Translations under genes and position numbers: made by a program
Shown: positions 1 to 9,198 of the stretch, piece by piece
Numbering within the stretch: position 1 is the stretch's first letter
Layout of the letters: the number at the start of each line of letters is the position of its first letter
The notes under the pieces: model-generated
Seen by the model: the letters and a program-made list of their open reading frames with translations, nothing else
What the model was told of the DNA's origin: nothing
Database searches by the model: none
Source of the DNA: Bodo saltans
Lineage: Eukaryota; Euglenozoa; Kinetoplastea; Eubodonida; Bodonidae
DNA length: 32,123 nt
Assembly: GCA_001460835.1 (NCBI GenBank)
Contig: CYKH01001509.1
Span: forward strand, 3,305 to 35,427
Direction of reading: 5' to 3'

Positions 1-557
1 TCCGCGCACAATGTTCGCCAAACCGCTTTGCACGACACGAAAACGAACCTATCTCAGCACAATGTTCGCCAAACCGCTTTGCACGACACGAAAACGAACC
101 TATCCGCGCACAATGTTCGAAAGCGAACCCCGGAACAATGTTCGCCAAACCGCTTTGCACGACACGAAAGCGAACCTATCCGCGCACAATGTTCGCCAAA
201 CCGCCTTGCACGACACGAAAACGAACCTATCCGCGCACAATGTTCGCCAAACCGCTTTGCACGACACGAAAACGAACCTACCCGCGCACAATGTTCGCCA
301 AACCGCTTTGCACGACACGAAAACGAACCTATCCGCGCACAATGTTCGCCAAACCGCTTTGCACGACACGAAAGCGAACCTATCCGCGCACAATGTTCGC
401 CAAACCGCCTTGCACGACACGAAAACGAACCTATCCGCGCACAATGTTCGCCAAACCGCTTTGCACGACACGAAAACGAGCCTATCCGCGCACAATGTTC
501 GCCAAACCGCTTTGCACGACACGAAAACGAACCTATCCGAGCTCAATGTTCGAGACT
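1..557. repeat. 51-bp minisatellite array, about ten full units plus one truncated unit
   Basis: The motif atgttcgccaaaccg recurs with its ATG at 11, 62, 138, 189, 240, 291, 342, 393, 444 and 495, exactly 51 bp apart except for a shortened 25-bp unit at 113-137. The array fades out at 546-557, and the window starts inside it. Since 51 is a multiple of three and the unit carries no stop in several frames, long ORFs run through it on both strands. They repeat a 17-residue unit and show no sign of being genes. Units differ at a few positions (aaaacg or aaagcg; cgcttt or cgcctt), and these variants recur in the same order every four units. Function is unknown; it may be a cluster-boundary or subtelomeric satellite. 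Confidence 0.95.
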
Positions 558-844
558 TTTTTCCCGAGCGAAACTGACTTTTAGCTTGACCTTGAATCTT
601 ACTGTTTGCTCATCTTCTCTTCAATGTGTTTAGTTTATTTGTTTGTTTTCCCTAACAACTCTAAACACAAACAAGTGAAGAGGGAGAGCACAGAAGTTCT
701 CAAACGCTCAATAAATATAACCGCGTTACACCACTGACAGGAGGTATGGGTGCATCTGGAGATCTTTGGTTGTTTTTTTGGCTTCTTTAGAATACAAAAG
801 GAAGATTCTTTTGTGTTATTGCAGTCAGTAAGTTTTCGAAGAAA
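558..844 (+). other. Spacer between the minisatellite and RAD51
   Basis: About 290 bp without a supported gene. It is AT-rich with several pyrimidine-rich stretches. The only recognisable element is the tract and AG immediately before RAD51, listed separately. Short ORFs here have no recognisable product. I see no tRNA-like or other RNA-gene structure. Confidence 0.6.
764..790 (+). promoter_or_regulatory. Probable trans-splice acceptor for RAD51
   Basis: A pyrimidine-rich run with seven consecutive T ends in an AG at 789-790. A second tract ends in AG at 823-824. Between either AG and the ATG at 845 there is no other ATG, so both give the same protein with a 5' leader of about 20-55 nt. The spliced-leader reading is inferred from the tract plus first-AG rule of kinetoplastids. 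Confidence 0.55.
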
Positions 845-1921
845 ATGCAAACTCGCTCAAAGACGAAGGGAAAGCGACAACGTGAGGAGCCAGAGGTTGT
901 GGAGATAGAGAGCACGCCACTCGTCCAAGCACAAAATGTTGATGTTGATTCTTCGAGCGGTTTTCGAGTCATCCAGGTTTTGGAAGGTTACGGTATTGCA
1001 GGATCTGACATCAAGAAGCTGATGGAGGCAGGTTTTTTCACAGTTGAAAGTGTTGCGTATGCTCCCAAGAAGCTCATCTTGGCTGTTAAGGGTATCAGCG
1101 ATACAAAAGCCGAAAAAATCATGGCGGAGTGCTCAAAGCTTGTGCCGATGGGTTTTACTTCTGCTGTGCAGTATCATCAAGCCCGAAAAGAAGTTGTGAT
1201 GATCACAACTGGTGCGAAGGAGATCGATAAGCTTCTTGGTGGTGGGGTGGAAACCGGGAGTTTGACAGAGCTGTTTGGAGAGTTCCGGACCGGAAAGACA
1301 CAATTGTGCCACACTTTGTGTGTGACATGCCAATTGCCAATCACCAGTGGTGGCGCAGAGGGTATGGCGCTGTATGTTGACACTGAAGGAACGTTTCGCC
1401 CTGAGCGTCTTGTTGCAGTTGCGAATCGCTACAAGCTCAACCCTGATGACGTCATGGCGAATGTAGCGTGCGCTCGAGCGATGAACACTGATCACCAGCA
1501 ACAACTTCTCCTTCAAGCAGCTGCCATGATGGCAGAAAATCGATTTGCGTTGATTGTCGTTGACTCAGCAACTGCGCTTTATCGAACAGATTACAGTGGT
1601 CGAAACGAACTTGCAGCGCGGCAAATGCACCTTGGTAAGTTTCTCCGCAGTCTTCAGAATCTTGCGGAAGAGTACGGAGTTGCTGTCGTTTTGACAAATC
1701 AAGTCGTTGCTAATGTTGATGGAAGTGCTCAAATGTTCCAAGCAGATGCAAAAAAACCAATCGGAGGCCACATTATGGCCCACGCGTCGACAACTCGACT
1801 AAGTTTGCGAAAGGGTCGAGGCGAACAGCGCATCATGAAGGTTTATGATTCTCCCTGCCTCCCAGAGGCAGAAGCCATTTTTGGAATCTATGATGATGGA
1901 GTGGGCGATGCGAGAGATTAG
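845..1921 (+). CDS. RAD51: RAD51 recombinase
   Basis: 358 residues, the eukaryotic RecA-family strand-exchange enzyme that coats single-stranded DNA in homologous recombination. After a basic N-terminal extension (residues 1-15, rich in K and R, a possible nuclear signal) there is a helix-hairpin-helix region at about 43-92. The ATPase core follows: Walker [10 protein letters not shown] at 145-153 and Walker B LIVVD ending at Asp240. The stretches [28 protein letters not shown] and [17 protein letters not shown] are near-identical to RAD51 of other eukaryotes and fit RAD51 better than DMC1. Human RAD51 has 339 residues, so this one is full length. The ATG at 845 is the first after the putative acceptor. 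In trypanosomes RAD51 also serves antigenic variation, but nothing here suggests that role. Confidence 0.98.
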   Translation: MQTRSKTKGKRQREEPEVVEIESTPLVQAQNVDVDSSSGFRVIQVLEGYGIAGSDIKKLMEAGFFTVESVAYAPKKLILAVKGISDTKAEKIMAECSKLVPMGFTSAVQYHQARKEVVMITTGAKEIDKLLGGGVETGSLTELFGEFRTGKTQLCHTLCVTCQLPITSGGAEGMALYVDTEGTFRPERLVAVANRYKLNPDDVMANVACARAMNTDHQQQLLLQAAAMMAENRFALIVVDSATALYRTDYSGRNELAARQMHLGKFLRSLQNLAEEYGVAVVLTNQVVANVDGSAQMFQADAKKPIGGHIMAHASTTRLSLRKGRGEQRIMKVYDSPCLPEAEAIFGIYDDGVGDARD

Positions 1922-2022
1922 AAATAGATTGAAAAGTGTCACAAAACGTGCTATTTGTTGCTTACAAAAGACACAAACAAAAAACGAAGTTGTTCGTATG
2001 TGAGTTTATTTTTCTTGAAGAA

Positions 2023-2046
2023 TTCGTTTTCTTGCCAATTCTGCAG
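2023..2046 (+). promoter_or_regulatory. Probable trans-splice acceptor for eS26
   Basis: The pyrimidine-rich tract ends in ctgcag, with AG at 2045-2046, only eight nucleotides before the ATG at 2055. Such a very short leader is plausible for a highly expressed ribosomal protein gene. This is the clearest tract-to-AG-to-ATG arrangement in the window. Confidence 0.6.
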
Positions 2047-2054
2047 AAACAAAG

Positions 2055-2393
2055 ATGACGACGAAGCGCCGCAATCATGGCCGCTCCAAGCCCCCGGGCT
2101 CCCGCGGCCGCACCACCCCGGTCCACTGCTTCAACTGCGGTCGCCTGGCCCCCAAGGACAAGGCTGTCCGCCGCTTCGTTGTTCGCAACATGCTCGACCA
2201 AGCTTCTGCTCGCGATGTTGCTGAGAACTCAACTGTGTACAACCAGGGCTTCCCCCTCCCAAAGTTGTACATGAAGCAGCGCTACTGCATCGCGTGCGCG
2301 ATCCACTCTCGCACCGTTCGTGGCCGCCCCAACGTTGATCGCAAGATCCGCTTCACCAAGAAGGTTGCCTTCCGCCCTGTCAAGAAGAACTAG
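2055..2393 (+). CDS. RPS26: 40S ribosomal protein S26 (eS26)
   Basis: 112 residues, a component of the small ribosomal subunit near the mRNA exit channel. The start MTTKRRNHGRSK and the zinc-ribbon cysteines C25-x2-C28 and C78-x2-C81 match eS26, as do the segments APKDKAVRRFVVRN and LPKLYMKQRYCIACAIHS. Length is close to the human protein (115). Codons end largely in C or G, unlike RAD51 and RAD50 on either side, which fits translational selection on an abundant protein. It lies 133 bp after RAD51 and 123 bp before RAD50, with no functional link to them expected. Confidence 0.98.
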   Translation: MTTKRRNHGRSKPPGSRGRTTPVHCFNCGRLAPKDKAVRRFVVRNMLDQASARDVAENSTVYNQGFPLPKLYMKQRYCIACAIHSRTVRGRPNVDRKIRFTKKVAFRPVKKN

Positions 2394-2482
2394 GTTGTAT
2401 GCATTTCTTTGCTTTTGGAGATTATTTTACTTGAAGGTTTGCATCGAATACAATAACTGTAGTGTAAATGTTGATTGGAAGA

Positions 2483-2504
2483 CCTTGTTTTTCATTAACG
2501 ATAG
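2483..2504 (+). promoter_or_regulatory. Probable trans-splice acceptor for RAD50
   Basis: The run ccttgtttttcattaacgatag ends in AG at 2503-2504, 12 nt before the RAD50 ATG. An earlier tract ending near 2420 would leave an out-of-frame ATG at 2468 in the leader, so the nearer AG is preferred. Confidence 0.45.
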
Positions 2505-2516
2505 CAAACAAAGTCA

Positions 2517-5500
2517 ATGAGCAGTGTTGAAGAACTTGAGATTTCAGGTATCCGAAGCTTTGATCCAAGCTCACGAGAAAGTGTTATTTTTTTCAAGCCC
2601 CTCACGGTGATCCTTGGGAACAACGGCGCAGGAAAAACGACGATCATTGAAAGTTTGCTAAACGCAACTGCCGGCAAGTTTCCTCCAGGGTGTGGAACGG
2701 AACGAGCATCGTTCGTGTATGACCCGAAAGTGATTGGGGACAGCACAGTCAAAGCACAAGTGCGATTGAAGTTTACTGCGCGTGACGGGAATCTTTGCCG
2801 AGTAATTCGAAGCTACGAGGTATCATCTGCCTCCAGGAAGAATGATAAGCCCAAATTTTGCTCGCTAGATACAGTGATTTCTCAAAAAGATGAAAAGAAC
2901 GGTGTGTTTGCTCACGCAAACTTTGGATCCACTGAAGCTGACTTTCGAATGCGAGAGCTCCTTGGAGTATCTTCTGCTGTTCTTGAGCACGTCATCTTTT
3001 GTCATCAAGAAGATTGCAACTGGCCCCTCGGGAGTGCGTCGGACGTGAAACCAATTTTTGATGCAATATTCGCTGCAACTCGCTATGTTGCAGCCCTCGA
3101 AAATTTGAAGGAGAACCACAAGCGTATGGGGAAAGAATTGAAGGAATACGAGCGTACGCTCGTTGAACTCCGCCAACACAAAGATCAAGCATCCGAACTT
3201 CGCGACACCATCAAACGTCGTGAAGAAGGCGTACGTATTATCGAAATGCGAAACAGAGGGATGGAGCCTCAAGTGCAGGATTTGCGCACAGCAACAGCAG
3301 CACTCGATTCGATGAAGTCAACAGTCGACCGCCTTACTGTTGAAGCTGCTCAAGTGGAAGGCCGCATTCTTGAAAAGATGATTCAGACAAAGCGGACAAA
3401 CCCTGGCGCTCCAACGAAACAGAGCCTCCCTGAACTGCTTGAAATGAGACAAAATTTTCACTCTCACATGGATCGACTTGAAGGTGAAGTGAAGAAAATG
3501 GAAGCAACCATTGGCGTGATGGATGGCTCTCGCCGCCAACAAGAAATTCAAGAACATGAATGGCGTTCAAAGGTTTCTGAGTTGGAACGTGATGCTCGAG
3601 ACCATCGTGATGTTTGCGCTAGAATTCGAGAAGTCACAAGCACACTGACGGAAGAGTTTGTCATTGGAGAAGGACAGATGGACGAGGCTGCTCTCGCGAG
3701 ACTTTCAGCATTGGCCAAAGAAAATCACCTCGCTTCAGCTCAAGCTCTTGACAAAGAAGTAGCGCTCAATGCAGCCAAAGAAGGAACGCTTGAGAGCGAC
3801 ATCAGTGATGTGCTTCGCACGCTCGATGCAGACTCGAAGGAACGCGAAATGAAAGAGAAACAGGTTCAGCTGCTTCAAAGTCGAATTGCTGAAGCTGAGG
3901 AAGAACTGCGCGCGCGCCCCACATCTCATTCATCACAGACTGAAAAGGAGTGCGCAGCTCTCCAATCGAGACTCGAAGCTGCCATTTCAATTCGTCAACA
4001 GGGCACGGAGTATGCATTGGAAACGTCTTTGGCCGATCAATTAGAGAACGGAAACCGTGAGATAGCGAATCTGCGCGTTAAAATTAGCGAACGCAAGCGA
4101 TTGTGCGCCCAGGAGGCCAAGATACCCTTTCTTCGAGAGAGAATTTCCAAGCAAGAGCGTTGGACTTGCGAACAAGTTCAGCTAATTGCACCTGAGCTCA
4201 GCAAGCTTGGAAGGCCGATAGAAAACCCTTCCGCTTCCACTGTTTGCTTGGCAGTTGAGCGCTTTCGTGATCAAAAAGTTGAAACTCAAAAGGCTATGGA
4301 GCGTGAAGTTCTTCAACTAGAGCATGAAATTTTGGCCTTGTCACGAAACGAACGACTTCAGCAAGAAACTCTTGCAGGTTATTATGTTGAACTCCAGCGA
4401 CTCAAAGCTCAGTTTGCTGCTGTTGCTGGTGCCGATGCCAAGCTTGAGGACTACGAAGCGGAGCTTGCCAGTGCCGAGGAAAAACACTTAAAGTGCTGTC
4501 GTCACCTTAGCTCAATCGAGTCTATGGCACGATGCTACGAAGGGTTCGTAGCGACAGCAAAGAGCGAGATGCAGTGTGTTGTTTGCAAACGTGGATTGAA
4601 CGATTCTGCGTTGAGCGACTTTATCAAACTGAATGAAGATCGGCAAAAGACAACACCAGAGCAAGTTGAAAGGGCTCGCCGGGATATGAAAGCTGCACAC
4701 GATCGTGTGCAGAAATTGAAAAGTGCATCGGCTGTTGCAAAGGAAGTGAATCGAATCCAGTTGGCAGCGGACGATGAGGCCGTTACGCTCCGTCGAACAC
4801 AGAGTGACTTAGCAACAAAGCGGGCACTTCTAGGGGACGCAACAAACAAACGACACAGCGTCGAATCTCAAGTCTCAGCGGCCCAACAACTCTTTGAGGT
4901 CGCAAGTCGAGTGAACATTGCCACTGGAGAGACGGCACGACTAAAAGACGAGCTTGCGGCAGCTGAACAGGTTGAAAAGTCTGATGAATCGCTGCCACTT
5001 GAAGAGCTTGAAGCGATTTATGACAACCTCATGCAGGCTCAGCAAATTCACTCGAATCAGTTGCAAGAACTGCAACGTCGCAAGACAGGTGGCGGCGATG
5101 AGTATGCAATTCAGCTTGAGTTAACCAAGCGCCGAGGAGATCTGCTTGAAATGCGCGCCAATGAGAAACAGAACCTTGCTCTTCGAGCTGCTATCTCGAC
5201 ATTGCTACAAGAGGTTGACGATCATCGAAACAGACTTCGTGAAATTTCAAGCAGGAAGAACGAGCTCCAAGCAAAAGTAGATGCTGCACGAACCAACTTA
5301 CAACGTCAAAAAGCTTCTTGGCAAGTCACTTTTCAAGAGCTGACAGATGCACGCAATCGGTTCGAGCAACAATACTTGGAGCTGGACCGTTTGATCCCCG
5401 TTGCTCTAAGATTCTTCCACAAGAAAACTGGAGATGCACTGGGTCGAGCAAAGGAGTCCCAGAAAGCGGCCGAACTGTCATGCAATCAAGTCGCGATCGA

Positions 5501-6509
5501 CATTGCAGCCTTGCGGGCAGAGATCTCAAAAAATCAAGCAGTGTTGTCTGATCAGCACCGCCAGTTTGCCAACCTCAACAACCATATCCAATTCATGGAG
5601 CTTCAGAAGTCACTCGAAGAAGATCGGAAACTTCTGGTAACTGTCACTGATGAGCTTGCAAAGCTCAAGCAAGACCCTCTTCGAGGACTTTCTCATTTGG
5701 TTGGTCAGCTTTCAGGAAGCGAGTCGATGCAGGCCATTCGAGACACCCTTCAAGAGAAAATCAACGAGCTTGAGCGAGTTCGAGCTCAGTCGGAGGGTAA
5801 CGCTGAGGCAATTCGGGCGGAAGTCGCTGAAATGCAGCACAAGCTGAGTGGGGAACGTTTTCACACAATCGACGACCGGTACAGCAGTATCTTCATCAAA
5901 TTGCAAACACTGGAGCTTGCCATTGGGGATATTGACAAGTACTACAAGGCGCTCGACAAAGCTGTTCAATCATATCACCAAGATAAGATTCTCCAGGTGA
6001 ACTCCATTATTTCCGAATTGTGGAGAGCAATCTACCGTGGTAGCGACATTGACACAATTGAACTGAAATCTGAGGTTGAGGGTGTCGCTGCAACAGCCTC
6101 AGGCACCTCCAAGAGAAACTACAACTACCGCGTCGTCATGAAACGTGGAAACAACGAAATCGATATGCGCGCCAAGTGTAGCGCAGGACAAAAGGTACTT
6201 GCGTGCGTCGTGATTCGTGTGGCGTTGAGCGAAGCATTCTCCACTGACTGCGGTGTGCTTGCTCTCGACGAGCCAACCACAAACTTGGACGAAGATAATG
6301 CTCGATCGCTTGCGGAGGCGCTGAGGGATCTCATCGCGGCGCGCAGGAACGCGAAAGGATTTCAGCTTGTCGTGATTACTCATGATGAACAGTTTGTTCG
6401 CGCTCTTGGATCACAGTCGAGTGTCGAGAGATTTTACTTCGTTCACAAGGATCGAGAAGGTGCTTTCTCAAAAATTGAAGAACGATCGTTTGAACAGTTG
6501 TTCGCATAG
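2517..6509 (+). CDS. RAD50: RAD50 double-strand break repair ATPase
   Basis: 1330 residues, the SMC-like ATPase of the MRE11-RAD50(-NBS1) complex that senses and tethers broken DNA ends. The N-terminal ATPase half has Walker A GNNGAGKTT at 34-42. Long coiled-coil arms (about 200-1080) flank the zinc hook CVVC, Cys687 and Cys690, through which two RAD50 molecules join. The C-terminal half has the ABC signature SAGQK at 1222-1226, Walker B with Asp1251-Glu1252, and the switch histidine in VVITHDEQ (His1289). All catalytic elements are intact and the length matches human RAD50 (1312). The hook sits near the middle, as in other family members. MRE11 is not in the window. Confidence 0.98.
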   Translation: MSSVEELEISGIRSFDPSSRESVIFFKPLTVILGNNGAGKTTIIESLLNATAGKFPPGCGTERASFVYDPKVIGDSTVKAQVRLKFTARDGNLCRVIRSYEVSSASRKNDKPKFCSLDTVISQKDEKNGVFAHANFGSTEADFRMRELLGVSSAVLEHVIFCHQEDCNWPLGSASDVKPIFDAIFAATRYVAALENLKENHKRMGKELKEYERTLVELRQHKDQASELRDTIKRREEGVRIIEMRNRGMEPQVQDLRTATAALDSMKSTVDRLTVEAAQVEGRILEKMIQTKRTNPGAPTKQSLPELLEMRQNFHSHMDRLEGEVKKMEATIGVMDGSRRQQEIQEHEWRSKVSELERDARDHRDVCARIREVTSTLTEEFVIGEGQMDEAALARLSALAKENHLASAQALDKEVALNAAKEGTLESDISDVLRTLDADSKEREMKEKQVQLLQSRIAEAEEELRARPTSHSSQTEKECAALQSRLEAAISIRQQGTEYALETSLADQLENGNREIANLRVKISERKRLCAQEAKIPFLRERISKQERWTCEQVQLIAPELSKLGRPIENPSASTVCLAVERFRDQKVETQKAMEREVLQLEHEILALSRNERLQQETLAGYYVELQRLKAQFAAVAGADAKLEDYEAELASAEEKHLKCCRHLSSIESMARCYEGFVATAKSEMQCVVCKRGLNDSALSDFIKLNEDRQKTTPEQVERARRDMKAAHDRVQKLKSASAVAKEVNRIQLAADDEAVTLRRTQSDLATKRALLGDATNKRHSVESQVSAAQQLFEVASRVNIATGETARLKDELAAAEQVEKSDESLPLEELEAIYDNLMQAQQIHSNQLQELQRRKTGGGDEYAIQLELTKRRGDLLEMRANEKQNLALRAAISTLLQEVDDHRNRLREISSRKNELQAKVDAARTNLQRQKASWQVTFQELTDARNRFEQQYLELDRLIPVALRFFHKKTGDALGRAKESQKAAELSCNQVAIDIAALRAEISKNQAVLSDQHRQFANLNNHIQFMELQKSLEEDRKLLVTVTDELAKLKQDPLRGLSHLVGQLSGSESMQAIRDTLQEKINELERVRAQSEGNAEAIRAEVAEMQHKLSGERFHTIDDRYSSIFIKLQTLELAIGDIDKYYKALDKAVQSYHQDKILQVNSIISELWRAIYRGSDIDTIELKSEVEGVAATASGTSKRNYNYRVVMKRGNNEIDMRAKCSAGQKVLACVVIRVALSEAFSTDCGVLALDEPTTNLDEDNARSLAEALRDLIAARRNAKGFQLVVITHDEQFVRALGSQSSVERFYFVHKDREGAFSKIEERSFEQLFA

Positions 6510-6689
6510 AAGAATGCTCCTCGAGCGCCACAGCTACAGATACAGACAAAACAGAAATACTGCTTCGAAGAAAAAATAATAATTTGACTGCAGGTGATCT
6601 AGTCGACATTCGTGCAAAAATGAACGTTCTTCATTTTTAAAAGATTCACTGTTTCTCAATAATTTTAAGTCGTTAACTTAGAAATACAC

Positions 6690-7637
6690 ATGTCAGTCCT
6701 GAGTCCTACAAGCGCAATCATGCACGGTGGCGAGGTCATCAACTCATATCTTGTGAAGCCACCTGCACCGCGTGCATCGTGGAATATCAATGACTTTGAG
6801 TTGTTGCACAAGCTCGGCGGAGGCAACTATGGAGATGTGTATCTCGCATCTGTCAAGAATAGCAACTTTATTGTTGCGATCAAAAAACTTGAAATCGAGA
6901 AACTTGTGAACTTTGACGTCGTGAATCAGCTTCGCCGTGAGGTTGAAATTGCGTTCAACACTCGTCACAAGTACCTCCTCAGAACGTACACGTACTTCTA
7001 TGACGCAACAGATGTCTATCTAGTGATGGAGCCATGCAGCCAAGGAATGCTGTACAGCGAGCTGAGCAGAGTCAAGTTTTTCCCGCCTGAACAGGCAGCC
7101 AAGTACATCGCGCAGCTGGCCGAGGCACTGATGTACCTTCATCGTCACCACATCCTTCACCGCGACATCAAGCCAGAGAACATTCTTTTGGATCACAACA
7201 ACAACATCAAACTCGCCGACTTTGGCTGGTCTGTCCATGACCCTAACACACGAAGAAAGACTTCTTGTGGCACCCCTGAATATTTCCCACCAGAGTTGAT
7301 TGCACGCCAGGTGTACGACACGACTGCAGACCTTTGGTGCTTGGGCATCTTCGCTTTCGAGATGCTGGTTGGCAAAACACCCTTTGCCCATGCCGAGAAT
7401 GATCAGGTGTATGCGAACATCAAGCGGGGCACGTTTGACATGCCGACAAGTGTGCCTGAGGAGGCCAAAGACTTTATCAATGCACTGCTTGTGAAGACAG
7501 GATCTGAGCGGCTGGCACTCCACCGAGTCGTTCAGCATCCATTTCTTGTGAAGTACTATTATGGGCCAAACAAGATCAATCCTCCAACCATTAAGAGGCC
7601 GAGGACACCAGCGAATGAGATTCTTTCTAATCACTAG
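6690..7637 (+). CDS. AUK1: Aurora-type Ser/Thr protein kinase
   Basis: 315 residues. After a short N-terminal tail the kinase domain runs from about 36 to 285: glycine loop GGGNYG (43-48), catalytic Lys65 in VAIK, HRDIKPEN with Asp159, and DFGWSVH from Asp177. The phrase DFGWSVH, the basic RR before the activation loop and CGTPEYFPPE are hallmarks of Aurora kinases. Thr191 lies at the position of the activating threonine of human Aurora A (Thr288). In kinetoplastids the Aurora homologue AUK1 drives chromosome segregation and cytokinesis within the chromosomal passenger complex. Assignment to AUK1 rather than another Aurora paralogue is inference. The ATG lies about 8 nt after an AG at 6680-6681. 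Confidence 0.93.
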   Translation: MSVLSPTSAIMHGGEVINSYLVKPPAPRASWNINDFELLHKLGGGNYGDVYLASVKNSNFIVAIKKLEIEKLVNFDVVNQLRREVEIAFNTRHKYLLRTYTYFYDATDVYLVMEPCSQGMLYSELSRVKFFPPEQAAKYIAQLAEALMYLHRHHILHRDIKPENILLDHNNNIKLADFGWSVHDPNTRRKTSCGTPEYFPPELIARQVYDTTADLWCLGIFAFEMLVGKTPFAHAENDQVYANIKRGTFDMPTSVPEEAKDFINALLVKTGSERLALHRVVQHPFLVKYYYGPNKINPPTIKRPRTPANEILSNH

Positions 7638-7748
7638 ATAGATACAATGAGAGTACAAGTGAGCCTTCAAAAGGTGAAATTTGCAGTTGGAAGCCACATC
7701 GAGCAGAAATAAACAGAAATGAAATATGCTACCACACACGCTTGATGA

Positions 7749-7780
7749 TTCCCCCCCTTCCTTTGATTTGCTTCTCACAG
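7749..7780 (+). promoter_or_regulatory. Trans-splice acceptor that sets the ZMYND10 start
   Basis: A strong pyrimidine tract (seven C, then ttcctttgatttgcttctcacag) ends in AG at 7779-7780, with further AGs at 7784 and 7788. It lies downstream of an in-frame ATG at 7726, so the mature mRNA should begin after that ATG. The first ATG left is at 7798, which is also where similarity to ZMYND10 begins. Confidence 0.65.
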
Positions 7781-7797
7781 TTAGGCAGGAACACGAG

Positions 7798-8976
7798 ATG
7801 GAGTACACACAAAGCACGCTCACTCCGGCGGAGGCAGAGATCTTAGTTCGGCAGCTGAAGCCAATCAGTATTGATCAAGTAGGAACTGATGGTTGGAAAG
7901 AACAACGAATGAGCATCGAACAGCTCAACATGTGCTCGCACAGCAACGCTGCACTAAAGAAGGACGATTTTGTTCGCTCATTTATGATCGAACACGAAAA
8001 GCTCCCTATCTTGCTCCATGAGTTGCTGGTGATCGAAGTATGGCGTCGCCGAATCCTGAGTAGCGTTGAGGACGAGATCATCGCCAATCCCAGTGCGGCG
8101 TATCTGTACACATACTATGAAGCGGTCATCCTTAACTTCTTTGAGTGCATGATGTATTTCGAGGAGTCGGTCACTGCTATCGGCGATGATATCTTAGAAC
8201 TGATTGACTACTGCTGGCGCCAAGTTTCAGGATATTGCGGAAATAACTTCTCTATCGTATCACGCATCGAGGAGCCTGCGGATCCTAAATCTCCAGAAGA
8301 TGCCAAGACCAACTTCAAGCGCCAACAATTCCAACAAGAAGCAACACGTGCAATGACAAGCATTTCTTGCCTTTGGTTTGTTGTAGAGAGGATTTCGTCG
8401 TTATCAATGGCGGTTTCTAACAACATCTTGTTGAAGAATGATCTTGTGCTCGGATTTGCAGAGGTGATGACACAGCAAATTTGGCTACGCCGTGGCCCTG
8501 GTAAGGTGCAGAAGTACGTTCAAGGTCAGTTTAGAGAAGTCCCCATGGATGACGTGATGCGCATTTGTGTGCCTGAAGCTCACAGTTGGTTCATCCTGCA
8601 CAAACTCTTGTGCGATCGCGACTGTAGATCCAAGTACACGTACACTGCGCCGAAAAAAGAAATTATTCTGCGCATCAAGCGCCACCTCAACGAAACAGTC
8701 GTCGATCAGATCCCAGCACTTGCAGACGTGCAGCGTGGGCTCGAGGAACTTTCCTTCCTCGAACCTCCAAGCGGAACGGAAGAGAAGTTCAAGAGCACTC
8801 TTATCATCGAGCAAGTCGCTCGACTGATGGGCTCGATTGATAACTCCCAGCGCAACTGGTCAGCTATTGAGCGTGAGATGCTTAAGCGCCTCAGTAACCC
8901 CGAAAGTCGACAAAAAGATGCCATGGTGCTCGCGAAGGTATTTGACGCGATGTTCGACTTGAGTCGTGAAGAGTGA
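7798..8976 (+). CDS. ZMYND10: ZMYND10-like dynein-arm assembly factor lacking the MYND finger
   Basis: 392 residues from the ATG at 7798. The N-terminus follows ZMYND10 (DNAAF7) closely: TPAEAEILVRQLK, GTDGWKEQ, IEQLNM, EKLPILLHELLVIEVWRRR, then an acidic helical stretch through LELIDYC. ZMYND10 acts in the cytoplasm with chaperones to preassemble axonemal dynein arms. The animal protein (about 440 residues) ends in a C-terminal MYND zinc finger; here the protein stops after an acidic DLSREE tail at the point where the finger should begin. No cysteine-rich finger appears in any frame of the following 220 bp. The alternative upstream ATG at 7726 adds 24 residues unlike the family. The body is a confident match; the missing finger is seen directly. 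Confidence 0.88.
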   Translation: MEYTQSTLTPAEAEILVRQLKPISIDQVGTDGWKEQRMSIEQLNMCSHSNAALKKDDFVRSFMIEHEKLPILLHELLVIEVWRRRILSSVEDEIIANPSAAYLYTYYEAVILNFFECMMYFEESVTAIGDDILELIDYCWRQVSGYCGNNFSIVSRIEEPADPKSPEDAKTNFKRQQFQQEATRAMTSISCLWFVVERISSLSMAVSNNILLKNDLVLGFAEVMTQQIWLRRGPGKVQKYVQGQFREVPMDDVMRICVPEAHSWFILHKLLCDRDCRSKYTYTAPKKEIILRIKRHLNETVVDQIPALADVQRGLEELSFLEPPSGTEEKFKSTLIIEQVARLMGSIDNSQRNWSAIEREMLKRLSNPESRQKDAMVLAKVFDAMFDLSREE

Positions 8977-9082
8977 ACGAGGCGTGAAGAGGTCAGTCCA
9001 TAAACCCTGCTTATGGGGCTCACATATTTGTAGACGAAAGAGAGACGAAAATATTTCCTTACGGTTTCCACTAAGGAGATGA

Positions 9083-9124
9083 TTCCGCTTTTCATTTTTT
9101 TTGTTTGCTTTGTGTTTATGGAAG
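9083..9124 (+). promoter_or_regulatory. Pyrimidine tract and AG before the TPR/SET-MYND gene
   Basis: A long T-rich tract is followed by AG at 9123-9124 and by a second C/T tract with AG at 9174-9175. After either AG the first ATG is at 9199, in frame with the downstream protein. An upstream in-frame ATG at 9079 would translate this tract as a hydrophobic FIFFVCFVF peptide. An AG at 9077-9078 after a weaker tract could still permit that start. Confidence 0.45.
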
Positions 9125-9198
9125 CATCGAGAACAGGTAGTTGTCGCTGTATCATTGTTTTTACCCCCTCCCGAGCCGTTGCGCCGCCCTCCTCTCAC

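Noticed and set aside
11-633. Long ORFs on both strands through the minisatellite, encoding 17-residue repeats
   Set aside because: The unit is 51 bp and lacks stops in several frames, so open frames arise automatically in more than one frame and on both strands. Unit variants include amino-acid changes in each frame and show no coding bias.
845-1921. DMC1 meiotic recombinase
   Set aside because: The core sequence, including the [13 protein letters not shown] and [13 protein letters not shown] segments, and the basic N-terminal extension fit RAD51 better.
845-6509. RAD51 and RAD50 as a co-regulated repair operon
   Set aside because: A ribosomal protein gene lies between them, and kinetoplastid clusters do not group genes by function, so the proximity is most simply chance.
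7020-7823. A 267-codon open frame on the - strand
   Set aside because: It is opposite the catalytic domain of the Aurora-type kinase and the next spacer; it has no recognisable features and would break the strand uniformity.
9079-9198. N-terminal hydrophobic segment MIPLFIFFVCFVF as a signal peptide
   Set aside because: It is encoded by the pyrimidine tract expected for trans-splicing, and the downstream TPR/MYND protein looks cytosolic or nuclear.
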